NCBI GenBank assembly: GCA_030685235.1 | Contig: MU839085.1 | Coordinates: 372,001 to 436,000, forward strand | Reading direction: 5' to 3' | From: Copromyces sp. CBS 386.78 | Lineage: Eukaryota > Ascomycota > Sordariomycetes > Sordariales > Sordariaceae | DNA: 64,000 nt | Part shown: piece by piece, positions 54,931-64,000 of the stretch | Layout: each line of letters begins with the position of its first letter | Position numbering within the stretch: position 1 is the stretch's first letter | Position numbers and translations under genes: made by a program | The notes under the pieces: generated by a model | Told to the model about the DNA's origin: nothing | What the model saw: only the letters and a program-made list of their open reading frames with translations | The model's database searches: none

Positions 54931-57921
54931 TTAGGATGCAGGGCTGAGTAGCTTAACAACCGCCTCATGCCCATTCCTTGCCGCCCAATACAGCGCTGTC
55001 CGTCCAGCCCAGTCGTCCTTAGCATCTGCGTCAACCTTGCCAGTATCGAGAAGCAGCTTAACAACCGCCTCATGCCCATTCTCCGCCGCCCAATACAGCG
55101 CTGTCCGTNNNNNNNNNNNNNNNNNNNNNNNNNNNNNNNNNNNNNNNNNNNNNNNNNNNNNNNNNNNNNNNNNNNNNNNNNNNNNNNNNNNNNNNNNNNN
55201 NNNNNNNCGAGAAGCAGCTTAATAACCGCCTCATGCCTATTCGCTGCCGCCCAATACAGCGCTGTCCGTCCAGCCCCGTCCTTAGCATCTGCGTCAACCT
55301 TGCCAGTATCGAGAAGCAGCTTAACAACCGCCTCATGCCCATTTTCTGCCGCCCAATGCAGCGCTGTCCGTCCATACCAGTCCTTCGCATCTACGTCAAC
55401 CTTGCCAATATCGAGAAGCAGCTTAACAACCGCCTCATGCCCATTCGCTGCCGCCCAATACAGCGCTGTCCGTATAGCCCCGTCCTTAGCATCTGCGTCA
55501 ACCTTGCCAGTATCGAGAAGCAGCTTAACAACCGCCTCATGCCCATTCTCCGCCGCCCAATACAGCGCTGTCCGTCCAGCCCCGTTCTTCGGATCTGCGT
55601 CAACCTTGCCAGTATCGAGAAGCAGCTTAATAACCGCCTCATGCCTATTCGCTGCCGCCCAATACAGCGCTGTCCGTCCAGCCCCGTCCTTAGCATCTGC
55701 GTCAACCTTGCTAGTATCGAGAAGCAGCTTAACAACCGCCTCATGCCCATTCTCCGCCGCCCTATGCAGCGCTGTCCGTCCAGCCCCGTTCTTCGGATCT
55801 GCGTCAACCTTGCCAGTATCGAGAAGCAGCTTAACAACCGCCTCATGCCCATTCTCTGCCGCTATATGCAGCGCTGTCTGTCCATTCTCATCCTTAGCAC
55901 CTGCGTCAACCTTGCCAGTATCGAGAAGTAGCTGAACGACTACCTCATACCCAGTTATCGCCGCTCGATGCAGCGCTGTCTGTCCATTCTCATCCTTAGT
56001 ACCTGCGTCAACCTTGCCAGTATCGAAAAGCACCTTAACGATCGCTTTATAGCCTTTTTGCTCCGCAAGCCACAGCGCCGTCCGTAGCTCCTCCCTATGC
56101 AAGTTGACCTTGCCGGTGTCGAGAAGCAATTTTACGACCGTCTCATGCCCGTTTCCTGCCGCCAAGCATAGAAGCGTCCATTGGCCCTTGTCCTCAATAA
56201 GTTGATTTACGATTGTTTCCTTTGCATCTTCCTTTTCTGAATCCTCGGGACCTAGGCAAGTCTTTTTTAGGTTGCTCATACTCCTCAATGCCCTCTCAAG
56301 AACCGCCGTTTCTTCCCGAAGATTCTTCACTGCAACTCCATACTGTTTCACCTCTTGTAATGCCAATCTGACATTCCGTATCCTAGTCGCCGCATTTCGA
56401 CAACCTTCCAACCCTGTCTTTGAATGCTCTGGAATGCTTGCAAAGTAGTCGTGGTTGTTTTTATCTTGCTGCTTGTTTGGGTCTATATCCCAATCCCAGA
56501 TAAGTAGAAAATTGTGTGGAAAGACGGTTATCGATTGTAAAAGTTGTGGCCACTTGATATCTCCGGTCGTAGCTTGTGAATCGCCTGCTGGGAAAATTGC
56601 AATCATTATAACCGCCCAGTGATCGTTGTATGGCCTAAGGATCGTAGGTCTCGACGCTCCTTGAAGAAGACAGACGACATCTCCTTTTTGGACGGATTTT
56701 ACCGTGGTCGGGAGAGTCCAGGAAGAACCCCATGCTTCCTTCACGCAAATATAGCTGGGGGCATTACTCCAAGTAATGGCCACATCTTGTCTGTCTTCCC
56801 AAGTAGCATTTCTCTTAACCGAGGACACTTCGCCAAGAATGCAGCCCTTGCCCTCAATGACGGCATTCTCCTTATCGTCCGAAAGGCCGTCTACAGAGAC
56901 CAATTCAGATAGGAAGAAGTGGATGAGTTTGTTGAAGAGTTGTTTCCACGAAATCTTGTAGTCGGCAAATAATCCTGCTGCGGTTGGATTATCAGAGCTC
57001 ATACTGAGTAAGGCATATACTTTATCGCGACGATTCGTAGCTTTGCGGGTGTGGTACATCTCTATCAGTTCACCCAGAGGGCGTATGTCAAGAGAAAAGT
57101 TGTTTGACTGACTGGTCGCGTATTTGGGCCGGAAGATCGCGTCCCTTATGAGGTAGGTTACCGAAAGAATTCGAGCCCGCAGGTCTGCGGGGAGTTCATT
57201 GGACAGGTTCAATGCATTTAGGCCTAAGCAGAATGCAAATCCGTCAACCTCAGCAGAACCACACTTGATCAGGATATGGCGAGCCGCGGCAACTTCCTGA
57301 AGCACCTGCAGCAATCTGTCAGTTTTCTTAGTCATAATACTTTGACATCGGTTCCCTTACCCAGATGCGCCGAAACCACGGTCGTTGAAGCAGTGTAAGG
57401 ATTCCCGCGTTATTGTCTAATCGTCTTGTAGACAGCTTGGCTGCGATGCGTATTTCTTCGAGCGCTTGGTCGCTACCGGCTGCCGCCTCTCCAAGCCAAA
57501 CAATTACGCGACTTGCTTTAGCGTAGATCTTCGCCATAGATTGAACTTGGTGTCCTTTTTCTTCTTCGTCATCTTGGTTGATACAAATGGCATCTATCCA
57601 TATCGTTCGTTCAATGGGGTGATCTCGAAGATGTAACAGCGCTGCGTGAAGGTTTTCTCCGACGGGCAAGTCGCACCCGTCTATAAAGATGGAACAAGGC
57701 TTGTCCTCAGAGCCCCACACGTAGGATAAGGCCTCGTATGGACGAGTGCCTTTTGAGTCCAATGCGGTGCAGGAGTCTAATGCGGTGCAGAAGAGCTTAC
57801 AACGTATTGCAGTGTCCTCGTTTTTAGGCGGCAATAGTTGAAGCAAGCGAATATGCCCACGTGCTATGGGAACGTTGTAATACAGATTCTTTATAGGTGT
57901 TAGCGTTATTCTGAATGTCAT
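54931..57921 (-). CDS. HET-domain / ankyrin-repeat protein (candidate allorecognition gene)
   Basis: Exon 1 is 57361-57921 (187 codons). A 55-bp intron (GTAAGG..CTGCAG) joins, in phase 0, to exon 2 ending at TAA 54931-54933. The junction rebuilds the family phrase RPWFRRIW|VLQEVAAARHI. The HET domain shows YEALSYVWGSED (about 61-72), HLRDHPIERTIWIDAICINQDD and AKIYAKASRVIVWLGEA. HET domains trigger programmed cell death in heterokaryon incompatibility (family knowledge). A middle region (about 190-500) has DKVYALLSM and IVNQL parts. At least 12 ankyrin units follow, most of 34 residues; from the fourth on they are nearly identical (TALYWAAENGHEAVVKLLLDTGKVDADAK type). A 99-base N run breaks the array, and the frames on its two sides do not agree with its length, so the true repeat number is unknown. 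The last unit ends VVKLLSPAS. No NACHT/NB-ARC is seen between HET and ankyrins. An upstream exon is possible. Confidence 0.88.
54934..56180 (-). repeat. Ankyrin-coding 102-bp tandem repeat array
   Basis: Units of 102 bp code for 34 residues. The units covering about 54950-55860 differ at only a few positions (mainly YW/HR/HW, ENGH/ANRH/ANGH, DAKDGAG/DPKNGAG). Units toward 56180 are more diverged, including shorter 33-residue spacing. Confidence 0.85.
55109..55207. other. Assembly gap (99 N) inside the ankyrin array
   Basis: The N run replaces an unknown number of 102-bp units. The distance needed to close the unit in frame (40 bp plus a multiple of 102) does not equal 99, so the gap length is not biological. 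Confidence 0.95.
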
Positions 57922-58253
57922 AGGGAGAAAAGAAGTAAGCCTACTTCCACCTGCTTCAGGCTTTGGACGCCGGCGGACGTCTCTGTATCAGCGGAACCAG
58001 TAGCTGGAGCGGTTGGGAGCCTGAGGGCGGGCATACGGGTAGCGGGCATAGCGGTGGCGGCGGGGATTTGTTGCAGAGGTGCAGGGCGAGACTGCTCTTG
58101 GCCCTTATCGTCTTCCCAACCCTCCATATTGTGCAGTCGTTGAGACATCGTAGCTTTAGGGAACGAAGGTCTTGAGCAAGGCGACGTAGATAAGGCACTC
58201 GAGGATGATCGTGTTGTCCTGGAAGCAGTAAACGCTATAGAGTTGACGATCAA
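57918..58253 (-). CDS. Possible upstream exon or ORF of the HET-ankyrin gene
   Basis: A 111-codon minus frame directly upstream of the HET gene start. From an internal Met it reads MSQRLHNMEGWEDDKGQEQ, followed by a Pro/Ala/Thr-rich segment, and ends 4 bases inside the HET exon in another frame. A weak splice (GTAGGC..CATTCAG) could link it to the HET frame. It may be a true N terminus of the HET protein, an upstream ORF or noise. Confidence 0.3.
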   Translation of the reverse strand: MIVNSIAFTASRTTRSSSSALSTSPCSRPSFPKATMSQRLHNMEGWEDDKGQEQSRPAPLQQIPAATAMPATRMPALRLPTAPATGSADTETSAGVQSLKQVEVGLLLFSL

Positions 58254-59653
58254 TGGATTGAGTTTGTAAAAATGCTGGAGATTCCTCTATCCTGCCCCCA
58301 AGGATAAAATAAAAAGAAATTAGAGTACTATGTTTTCGCAAGGCTATGGTGGAGTATGAGGCGCCGTGTTGAGTCTGTTTTTGTTTTACTATGTCAGGCG
58401 TAGGATGGCTGGCGGCTCCCTCCCAACTTGATACCGGAACGGTATCGCTGGCATCACATATCGTCTACCGATGCCTGAGGCACCCACCTTGGCAGGCGCC
58501 TGTCGGGTTCAGTTGAATTGACCCGACCCTTCGGTCGCATCCCCACTTGCGTAGGTCCTGTAGATTAGATAAGGATAGCTTGCGTGCATATGGTCTTCAA
58601 CCGCCGCAAGCTCCCCTCTCTGGATTGTTTCCAGAATCATCACACTTTACACATACAATCAATCACATTCAAGATATCTTCTTAATGCTTCACAATACCC
58701 TCCTAACGGTATTACAACTACATACCAATTGTCATGGGGCTGGTGCCCGTGGCTGAAATGCCCGGCAGTCTTGCCAGGCGAGTGCTCTGCTCTCGCGGCA
58801 GGCAACACTAGCCTGTGCGTGCGCACGCCTCTGTTTTTTAGGACAGCCGGCCAGACTGCCCAGAGGGCCCCCTTTCCTCTCCTTCTCTCTTCGTAGAACC
58901 TTGTTGATTCTTTTGGCCAGCATCTGTGTCAACTGTGCTGCACCCCTTACACCAATAGCCCAAAGGACATTTCTTTTCTAGAGGTCGGGCATTCTGAACC
59001 TAGAGACTTCAGGGCGCCAATTAATAACTCGACTTGGGCGAGGGTCGTGGCTTTCTGTCACGGGGTCTACAGGGTTGGCAATAGTGTAGCTTGCACCACT
59101 TATGGGGCCGTGGCGCGGATAGGGCTGTAAATCCGAGTGGAACCTGCAAATTGCAGTAGAGTCTAGGCTGCCAGTGCTGTCAACAACCAAGCCGTTGCGA
59201 TAACCAGTGTCCTTAAGCGGACAATGTATTGATGCCTTACTTTTCATTTCCTTTGGGACCTGTGGGCGCATAGAACCGACGCTAAGCGGCGATCGCACTG
59301 ACAGTAAGACATAAAACAGCTGTCCATACTACCAAAGAAATGCTTTCGTTGAAGTCTAAGGTTCAGCTACCGGAAGAGGAGCTTGTACAGCCGCGACTGA
59401 GAATTGTGCTAGTATACCTATACCGCGGATATTGCACTTTAACAAACGTTAACGGGGCTAGCAGCAGTGTCAAGACGGCCAACTTGTCTTGTAATCGGCC
59501 TAATTATATTTATCTTTTTAGCGCCGCCTCCACACTCACCGTAATGCCTCCGTAACGAACGATTTGATACGGGAGGTGATTGTTCAGTTTTTTGACCCTA
59601 CCACGTGATTAAAAGACCCGATTGATATCCTTCTCACTCCTATACACAAGCTT
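58254..59653. other. Region upstream of the HET-ankyrin gene
   Basis: No supported gene. It contains short inverted repeats (58431-58527), a GTGCGTGCGCAC tract (about 58817) and ordinary short ORFs. Confidence 0.45.
58431..58527. repeat. Cluster of short inverted repeats
   Basis: ATACCGGAACGGTAT (58431-58445) and GTCGGGT..ACCCGAC (58502-58527, 12-nt loop) are perfect palindromic pairs, followed by GACCCTTCGGTC. They may be transcription-factor sites or an element end. Confidence 0.5.
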
Positions 59654-59781
59654 AGTGAGGGGAACATTATCTATGAGAGTAGTTTTTTACAGGGGTTTGG
59701 ATGACTCGGGCAAAAACGCCGCCGTTTCTCGAACCGTTTTCATCACCTTCACTCTCGCCAAGCCCAGCTGAGGCCATGAAG
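59654..59781 (+). repeat. Dispersed repeat, copy 2
   Basis: Matches 53333-53604 in blocks (see copy 1) without the 150-bp middle. Sequence to its left (AAAAGACCCG.. to CACAAGCTT) weakly resembles the 5S part before copy 1, so both may descend from one 5S-headed unit. Confidence 0.7.
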
Positions 59782-60633
59782 TTGGCATCGCCCCGTCACG
59801 TGTCCAGCACCGTTCAGCTGTTTGCCGTCCGTCCATCCATTCATCGATCCCATGCAAATCGAGCACCGCAGCAGTCCCAATGGCCATGAATATGCATTCA
59901 CCCCGACTCCCCAACCTTCAGGTTGAACCTTGAGGTTCTTTGCACGACACCAAATGAACTCGGTCCTGAAACATTCACCTTTGCATCCATGTCAATCTGT
60001 CATCCAATCAGCAGGTCCGATTCTGTTCCGCCAAAGACCCTGCGCCTGCCAAATGTCATGTACGCACTGGCGTCCCCAACCACCTGCATTAAATGCACCT
60101 TCGTCTGCACAATGGCGCAGGTTCCTGTCCACAACTGATATTCCCGCAGCGTAAGGGTCCTTTTCAACTACTATCTGTCTTATCAGGCATGAATACTTCA
60201 CGCTCAACCTTCAATTTTGAACTTGTGAACATTCAACGATTTTCATTCCAATGTGCACGTATATCGAACATCCAAATCTCAGCACACTCTAAGGTTAGCA
60301 TATACGCACTTTAAGACCCTAAAATGCAATTTTAACCAACAAAGTGAAAGAGTGTTAGGAAGAGGATTGGAGAGAACATTGCATAAGCCATAAAGGCCAA
60401 CCAGTCAACAAGGGCAAAACAACGAACGGGACCATGCATGCTAGGCCTAGAGGAATGATATTGTAATAGTTAACAACCAGAGACAGAATTCAAATAGAAA
60501 TATTACGGAAGACGACCAAAAAGATATGCTTAGAGCCAGTTTAAGCTACGACATTCTCCTTATCTGATCCACCCATCTGATGACAATCACCGTTATCGCT
60601 GCCCACCCGTCAATGTTTGACACACACTCCCCC
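59782..60633. other. Gene-free stretch right of repeat copy 2
   Basis: Short ORFs only. AT-rich near 60300-60560. No feature is supported. Confidence 0.45.
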
Positions 60634-61665
60634 TTATGTCTGAGAGATCCTCGAACTCATCGGAAGAAAGGGATCCTCGATGAAGGGGGGCTTATCACAG
60701 CCACCTCCAGCATCGATGTCCCTAAGGCCGTTTACACTCGCAGTTCTCACACGTGCGGTGCCCCCATATACAGCGCCGATAGGTCGAGCCTCGAAGGTAT
60801 TGACGCCATTTAGGCGCGGAGCAAGAGAAGGGATAATAGGAGTGTCAAAGATGGACTCCGCACGAGCATAACTCTTCACTATATCCAACAAAACCGGCAA
60901 CGCCGCGTCCAGGACCTTCGGGGCAACCTTGACCACAGCCGATCCCATTGTCTGAACTACCTTCAACAGACCGTCGAAGAACGACTCGGGCTCGGCTGAA
61001 CCAGCATCACCGAGAATAACACTCTCTTGAAGATCGCCCTTGTCAGCCTCCAGAACAGCCTGGAGAGCGCACTCGGCCAAGACGGCACGATGAGCTAGCA
61101 AACCAGCGGCCTTGGCATCGGTAATCGGACGGCTCTTGTCAATAGGGTTGGGCCGAACCGGAAGGTCAGTTTCGGGTTTCTCAGGCTTCTTGGACAGATA
61201 ATCGTCAAGTTGCTTCTGGCCGGTAGAGAGGGCGGCCCGAGTGCCGGCAATCAGTGCTGGCGTGCTAGCTTGGAAAGCCTTGCTCACGAAAGCAATGAGG
61301 TTATTGAAGAAGGCAGATTCAGCATCGTTCGTCTTGCCTACACTTTTGTATTGCTTAACCTCCGTCTGGGTGATGGCGTCAATGAATCCAGCGGCTTCCG
61401 CGTTGCCCGTCACGAAGCCGCCGGCCTCAGCCCCTGCGAGCCTTGGAACCTTCTTTACGCCACTGACTTCATTTCTGCCAGTGGCAAGGTTCTCGTTGAT
61501 GGCAAGATGAAGGCCGGCTTGGGACATTAGAGGAACCAATCTAGCACTAAGTTTGTTGGCCTTGTCGGAGTTCCGGAGATGGCTCGCCCCCGACTCGGCA
61601 GCACCACCCCGACGCCGGAAAATGTGGCAAAAACTTCCTCCTACAACGAAAAGTCTTGGCGCCAA
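60634..61665 (-). CDS. Unknown Ala-rich protein, probably 5'-truncated
   Basis: An open minus frame of 343 residues. The main body (from about residue 47, MSQAGLHLAINENLATG) is Ala/Val/Leu-rich and helix-like, with AAGLLAHRAVLAECALQAVLEADKG and LLKVVQTMGSAVVKVAPKVLDAALPVLLDIVKSYARAESI. The C terminus has a Gly-rich end. The first 30-40 residues are coded by DNA that looks like the leader of the opposite-strand gag element (from about 61560), so the natural N terminus may have been lost to its insertion. I do not recognise the family. No signal peptide or membrane helix is certain. Confidence 0.45.
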   Translation of the reverse strand: MAPRLFVVGGSFCHIFRRRGGAAESGASHLRNSDKANKLSARLVPLMSQAGLHLAINENLATGRNEVSGVKKVPRLAGAEAGGFVTGNAEAAGFIDAITQTEVKQYKSVGKTNDAESAFFNNLIAFVSKAFQASTPALIAGTRAALSTGQKQLDDYLSKKPEKPETDLPVRPNPIDKSRPITDAKAAGLLAHRAVLAECALQAVLEADKGDLQESVILGDAGSAEPESFFDGLLKVVQTMGSAVVKVAPKVLDAALPVLLDIVKSYARAESIFDTPIIPSLAPRLNGVNTFEARPIGAVYGGTARVRTASVNGLRDIDAGGGCDKPPFIEDPFLPMSSRISQT

Positions 61666-61758
61666 GTGCTAGTGCTAACGCTTGGCTGCCCGCAAAACCC
61701 TTAACACCACCCAAATCGCCGTTTTCACGGCCGATATCCCAACAACCACAACTACGAA

Positions 61759-63279
61759 ATGTCTCCGCCTTCACCCCTTGGGGCCCCCAAACCGCCTCTA
61801 CCGGTTTTAATACCGGTAACTCCATTGCCCGACACCCTTTGCGTCCCGCCCCCGCCCTCCACGACGGCGCAGTCGGCCAAGAGAGCCCGGACTGCAGACG
61901 AGGAAGTCCGTCCCGCCCAAACCACCACCACCTCCCCTGCTGCTTCCGGCCCCATCACGTCCTCCACTGAGACCTTTATCTCTGAAGCCCTCGCAAAAGT
62001 GGAGGTCTACCGCCTCTTCGCCGCCGCCCTTGACACCGAACACGCCCGCGTCTCCGTCGTCTCGCCCGCTCACGCACGTGAAGCTGACCGCCTCGCACGG
62101 ACCATCTCCATTGCCCTGCAGAAAAGTTCTGCTTCACTGCTCTCGCCTACCCCCGACTCCACCGCCCCAGCAAACAAGAAGGTTTCCACTAAAGGAAAGG
62201 GGCCCATTTCCTTCGCAGAAGCTGCCGCCCGCTCTGCTCCCTGCTCACACCCCAGCCTCACCCGCAAGGCTACGCTGCCCCAAAGTGACGGCCGCGTCTT
62301 TCTCCGACTAGATAGGGACTCCCCTTTCGCCAACAACGACACCTTCGCCATTCGCAAGGAGGTTCAGTCTCTTCTCCGCCTCGCCCCCACTGACATCCCC
62401 GGCTGCCATAAGGTCCCCTCTGGCTTTGCCCTCGTGCCTAAAGATGACGCTGTCCGCAAGACCCTCCTGGATCACAAAGATGAGATTGGTGCCCGTTTTG
62501 GCTGCGTCCAAGTAGAAGTGCCCAAGAAATGGGTCACCTACGCCGTCCAGAACGTGCCTATGACGATGCGGCTCGGTAGCGGCCCCGTCGATACTACTAC
62601 TACCATTAAGGATGAGGTCCTCGTCCAAACCGGCCAAGAGCCTGTCGCCCTCCGTCCCTCCCAGTACTATCAACCTGGCGAGGCCTATGCAACCTGGCTT
62701 ATCTCCTTTGATAGGACTGTCTCCCCCTTCCGCCTCTTCGACGTGAGCAATAGTAGCCGCCTTGTCCAGAAACGCCGCCCACTAGACCAGTGTACAAAAT
62801 GCTTTGAATGGCATGGCTGTAGAGGGTGCGCTCGCGCTGCTAAATGCCCACAATGCGGACATACTGCCCCCGGTGAATGTGACCGTCACATTCAATGCAC
62901 CAACTGCCGTGGCCCTTTTGAGTCTACCCATGCCGAGTGCCCTATGCGCCCAAAGCGCCAAGGAGATACCGTTACCCGCCCGACCCCCCAACAACGGACG
63001 AAGATTCGCCGTGAAGGCGGTATTCTTTTCTCTAGGAAATACGACCGCATCGCCCCCTCCGATAGCTAGGAAAGTACTACCACGTCTTCTAACGAGCTGC
63101 CCAGCCATAGTTCCGCACCCTCCGGCCCCGAGAACTCCGACAGCTCAGACTAGAGCTAGCCCTCAGCAGATGAGGATATGATTGTTGTCTAGTTGAGCGA
63201 GTATACGTCCTCTGACGACGCAGTCCGCCGCTCTAGCCGCCACAAAACGCCCTCCAAGAGGGCCGCTGGCCTATGAGTA
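61759..63279 (+). pseudogene. LINE-type (Tad-like) ORF1 gag protein, C-terminal part interrupted by stops
   Basis: The frame is open from ATG 61759 to TAG 63067-63069 (436 residues). It has a Pro/Ala/Thr-rich start, FAEAAARSAP, a central folded region, and a zinc-knuckle block near 355-405: CTKCFEWHGC, CPQCGHTAPGEC and CTNCRGPFESTHAEC, typical of ORF1 of Tad/I-type LINE elements. Past the first stop the same frame stays sensible for 70 codons (ending SSRHKTPSKRAAGL before TGA 63277-63279), broken by four TAG codons that each could be a mutated CAG, as expected of repeat-induced C-to-T change. No reverse transcriptase follows. It was probably a retroelement remnant, possibly kept as a gene. 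Confidence 0.7.
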
Positions 63280-63627
63280 GACACTCAACATCACATGATG
63301 GCTAGAGGTAGGCAATATTTGGTTAGCTATAAGAACTCGAAGTCTCGCGAATATGGAGATGCCACGGCAGGGTGCTAACGCTCCCGTGAAAAAGGAGAGC
63401 TACTGCAGCTTGTACGTCCCAAATCCAGACGGTCGAAGGGAAGTCTTTAATCTTGGATGATATGAGATTCGACGATAGGTTGATGACAATGGTAGCGCAA
63501 CCTGACAGCTGTTCAGCCGCCTCATGGGGCCTTGGAGACGGCGAGACAGATTGAGTGGCTCGGATAAAGGTATGCAAGATAGGCCCTTGGGAGATCAAAC
63601 CGATGGTGGGAAGCATGTTTTACTTAC
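63280..63627. other. Unassigned stretch between the gag element and the methyltransferase exons
   Basis: A 97-codon minus frame (63323-63616) lies where a third methyltransferase exon would be expected, but it shows no methyltransferase motif. Confidence 0.4.
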
Positions 63628-64000
63628 AAAATATCCAGCATTTCATTCTGCTTAGCGTCGTTGGGGCCCCTGCATGAAAGTTTAAATTACTTGTTAGCGT
63701 TGGGTGTTTCCTCTTACATGCGCAGAGCTTCTCTTCATCCATACTCGTCTGGACTCTGGGCTAGAAACGACACCTCACAGACCCAATGTGGAGGCCAGAC
63801 TGGGCGCTTCGAGCCCTGACGAGTAATCCCAAACAAACTTACCAATACTCTCCATCCGTTACGCTATCGCTATGGTAGGTTCGGCCGTTCATGGTACGGT
63901 ATTTGAGGATACTCGAACTAATCGAAGCAGTCGAGCTCTCAATATCACTTCCAATGGTAGAATCCCCATCATTTTCCTCCTCCTCCGGAAGTCCCTATAG
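63628..64000 (-). CDS. 5' exons of a LaeA-like SAM-dependent methyltransferase, running off the right edge
   Basis: On minus, 64000-63843 codes for an acidic Ser-rich stretch ([21 protein letters not shown]) followed by [26 protein letters not shown] 173-bp intron (GTAAGT..TGCAG) leads to 63628-63669, [14 protein letters not shown]. This is the standard N-terminal pattern of fungal LaeA/TAM-type methyltransferases. Those usually continue HHL..L.LDG.. and then the glycine-rich SAM-binding loop. A GTAAGT donor follows at 63627, but the next 350 bp contain no recognisable continuation. The gene is either broken here or resumes elsewhere. The start lies outside the window. Confidence 0.65.

Noticed and set aside
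57328..57360. HET ORF ending at 57328 as a truncated HET protein
   Set aside because: A 55-bp intron with good borders joins it in frame to the ankyrin part and restores the conserved RIWVLQEVA phrase.
1..64000. CRISPR arrays, operons, Shine-Dalgarno sites, bacterial insertion sequences
   Set aside because: The window is eukaryotic (spliced genes, nuclear tRNA, fungal families). The only regular direct repeat array codes for ankyrin units.

Overview
The window is chromosomal DNA of a filamentous ascomycete. The best fit is the Neurospora/Sordaria side of the Sordariales. The signs are short introns with GTAAGT-type donors, CTAAC-type branch points and CAG acceptors; long pyrimidine-rich leaders; housekeeping genes of fungal type (SET9, ACC1, RPB9, mitochondrial uL14); a 5S rRNA fragment of dispersed-gene type; and C-to-T-like decay in repeats. 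The placement is inferred from motifs and was not computed.

Left arm (1-20 kb) is mostly conserved genes. It holds the 3' end of a membrane protein, a solo LTR with a perfect 5-bp target duplication, a Pin1-type prolyl isomerase (minus), RNA polymerase II subunit RPB9 (plus; its long first intron carries an in-frame open stretch), mitochondrial ribosomal protein uL14m (minus, three exons), the H4K20 methyltransferase SET9 (plus, two exons), a BTB/POZ protein (plus, three exons), tRNA-Asn(GTT) and an NAD-dependent epimerase (minus).

Middle (20-41 kb) is lineage-specific and low in recognisable function. It holds a C2H2 protein with a decayed duplicate finger, an RGG/Gly-rich protein, a Gln/Glu/Arg-rich protein, two genes sharing an MC-x9-CGH amino terminus, and a disordered 624-residue protein. 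An AT-rich stretch has an inverted-repeat element and a second solo LTR of the same family in opposite orientation, again with a perfect 5-bp duplication. A tRNA-like gene of odd structure follows, then a roughly 3-kb tandem duplication carrying two paralogous genes.

Right part begins with acetyl-CoA carboxylase (41.9-48.9 kb, minus, three exons, 2275 residues), followed by more than 4 kb of gene-poor DNA. From 53.3 kb to the edge the sequence looks accessory. It has a truncated 5S rRNA copy ending in a fold-back, and a repeat present at 53.3 and 59.7 kb on either side of a HET-domain/ankyrin gene whose 34-residue repeats are nearly identical and contain an assembly gap. Next come an unknown gene fragment, a LINE-type gag ORF without reverse transcriptase, and the 5' exons of a LaeA-like methyltransferase running off the right edge.

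The genes do not form one pathway. The most interesting locus is the HET-ankyrin gene: HET domains mediate non-self recognition and cell death in fungi, and near-identical repeats are a mark of fast-evolving recognition modules.
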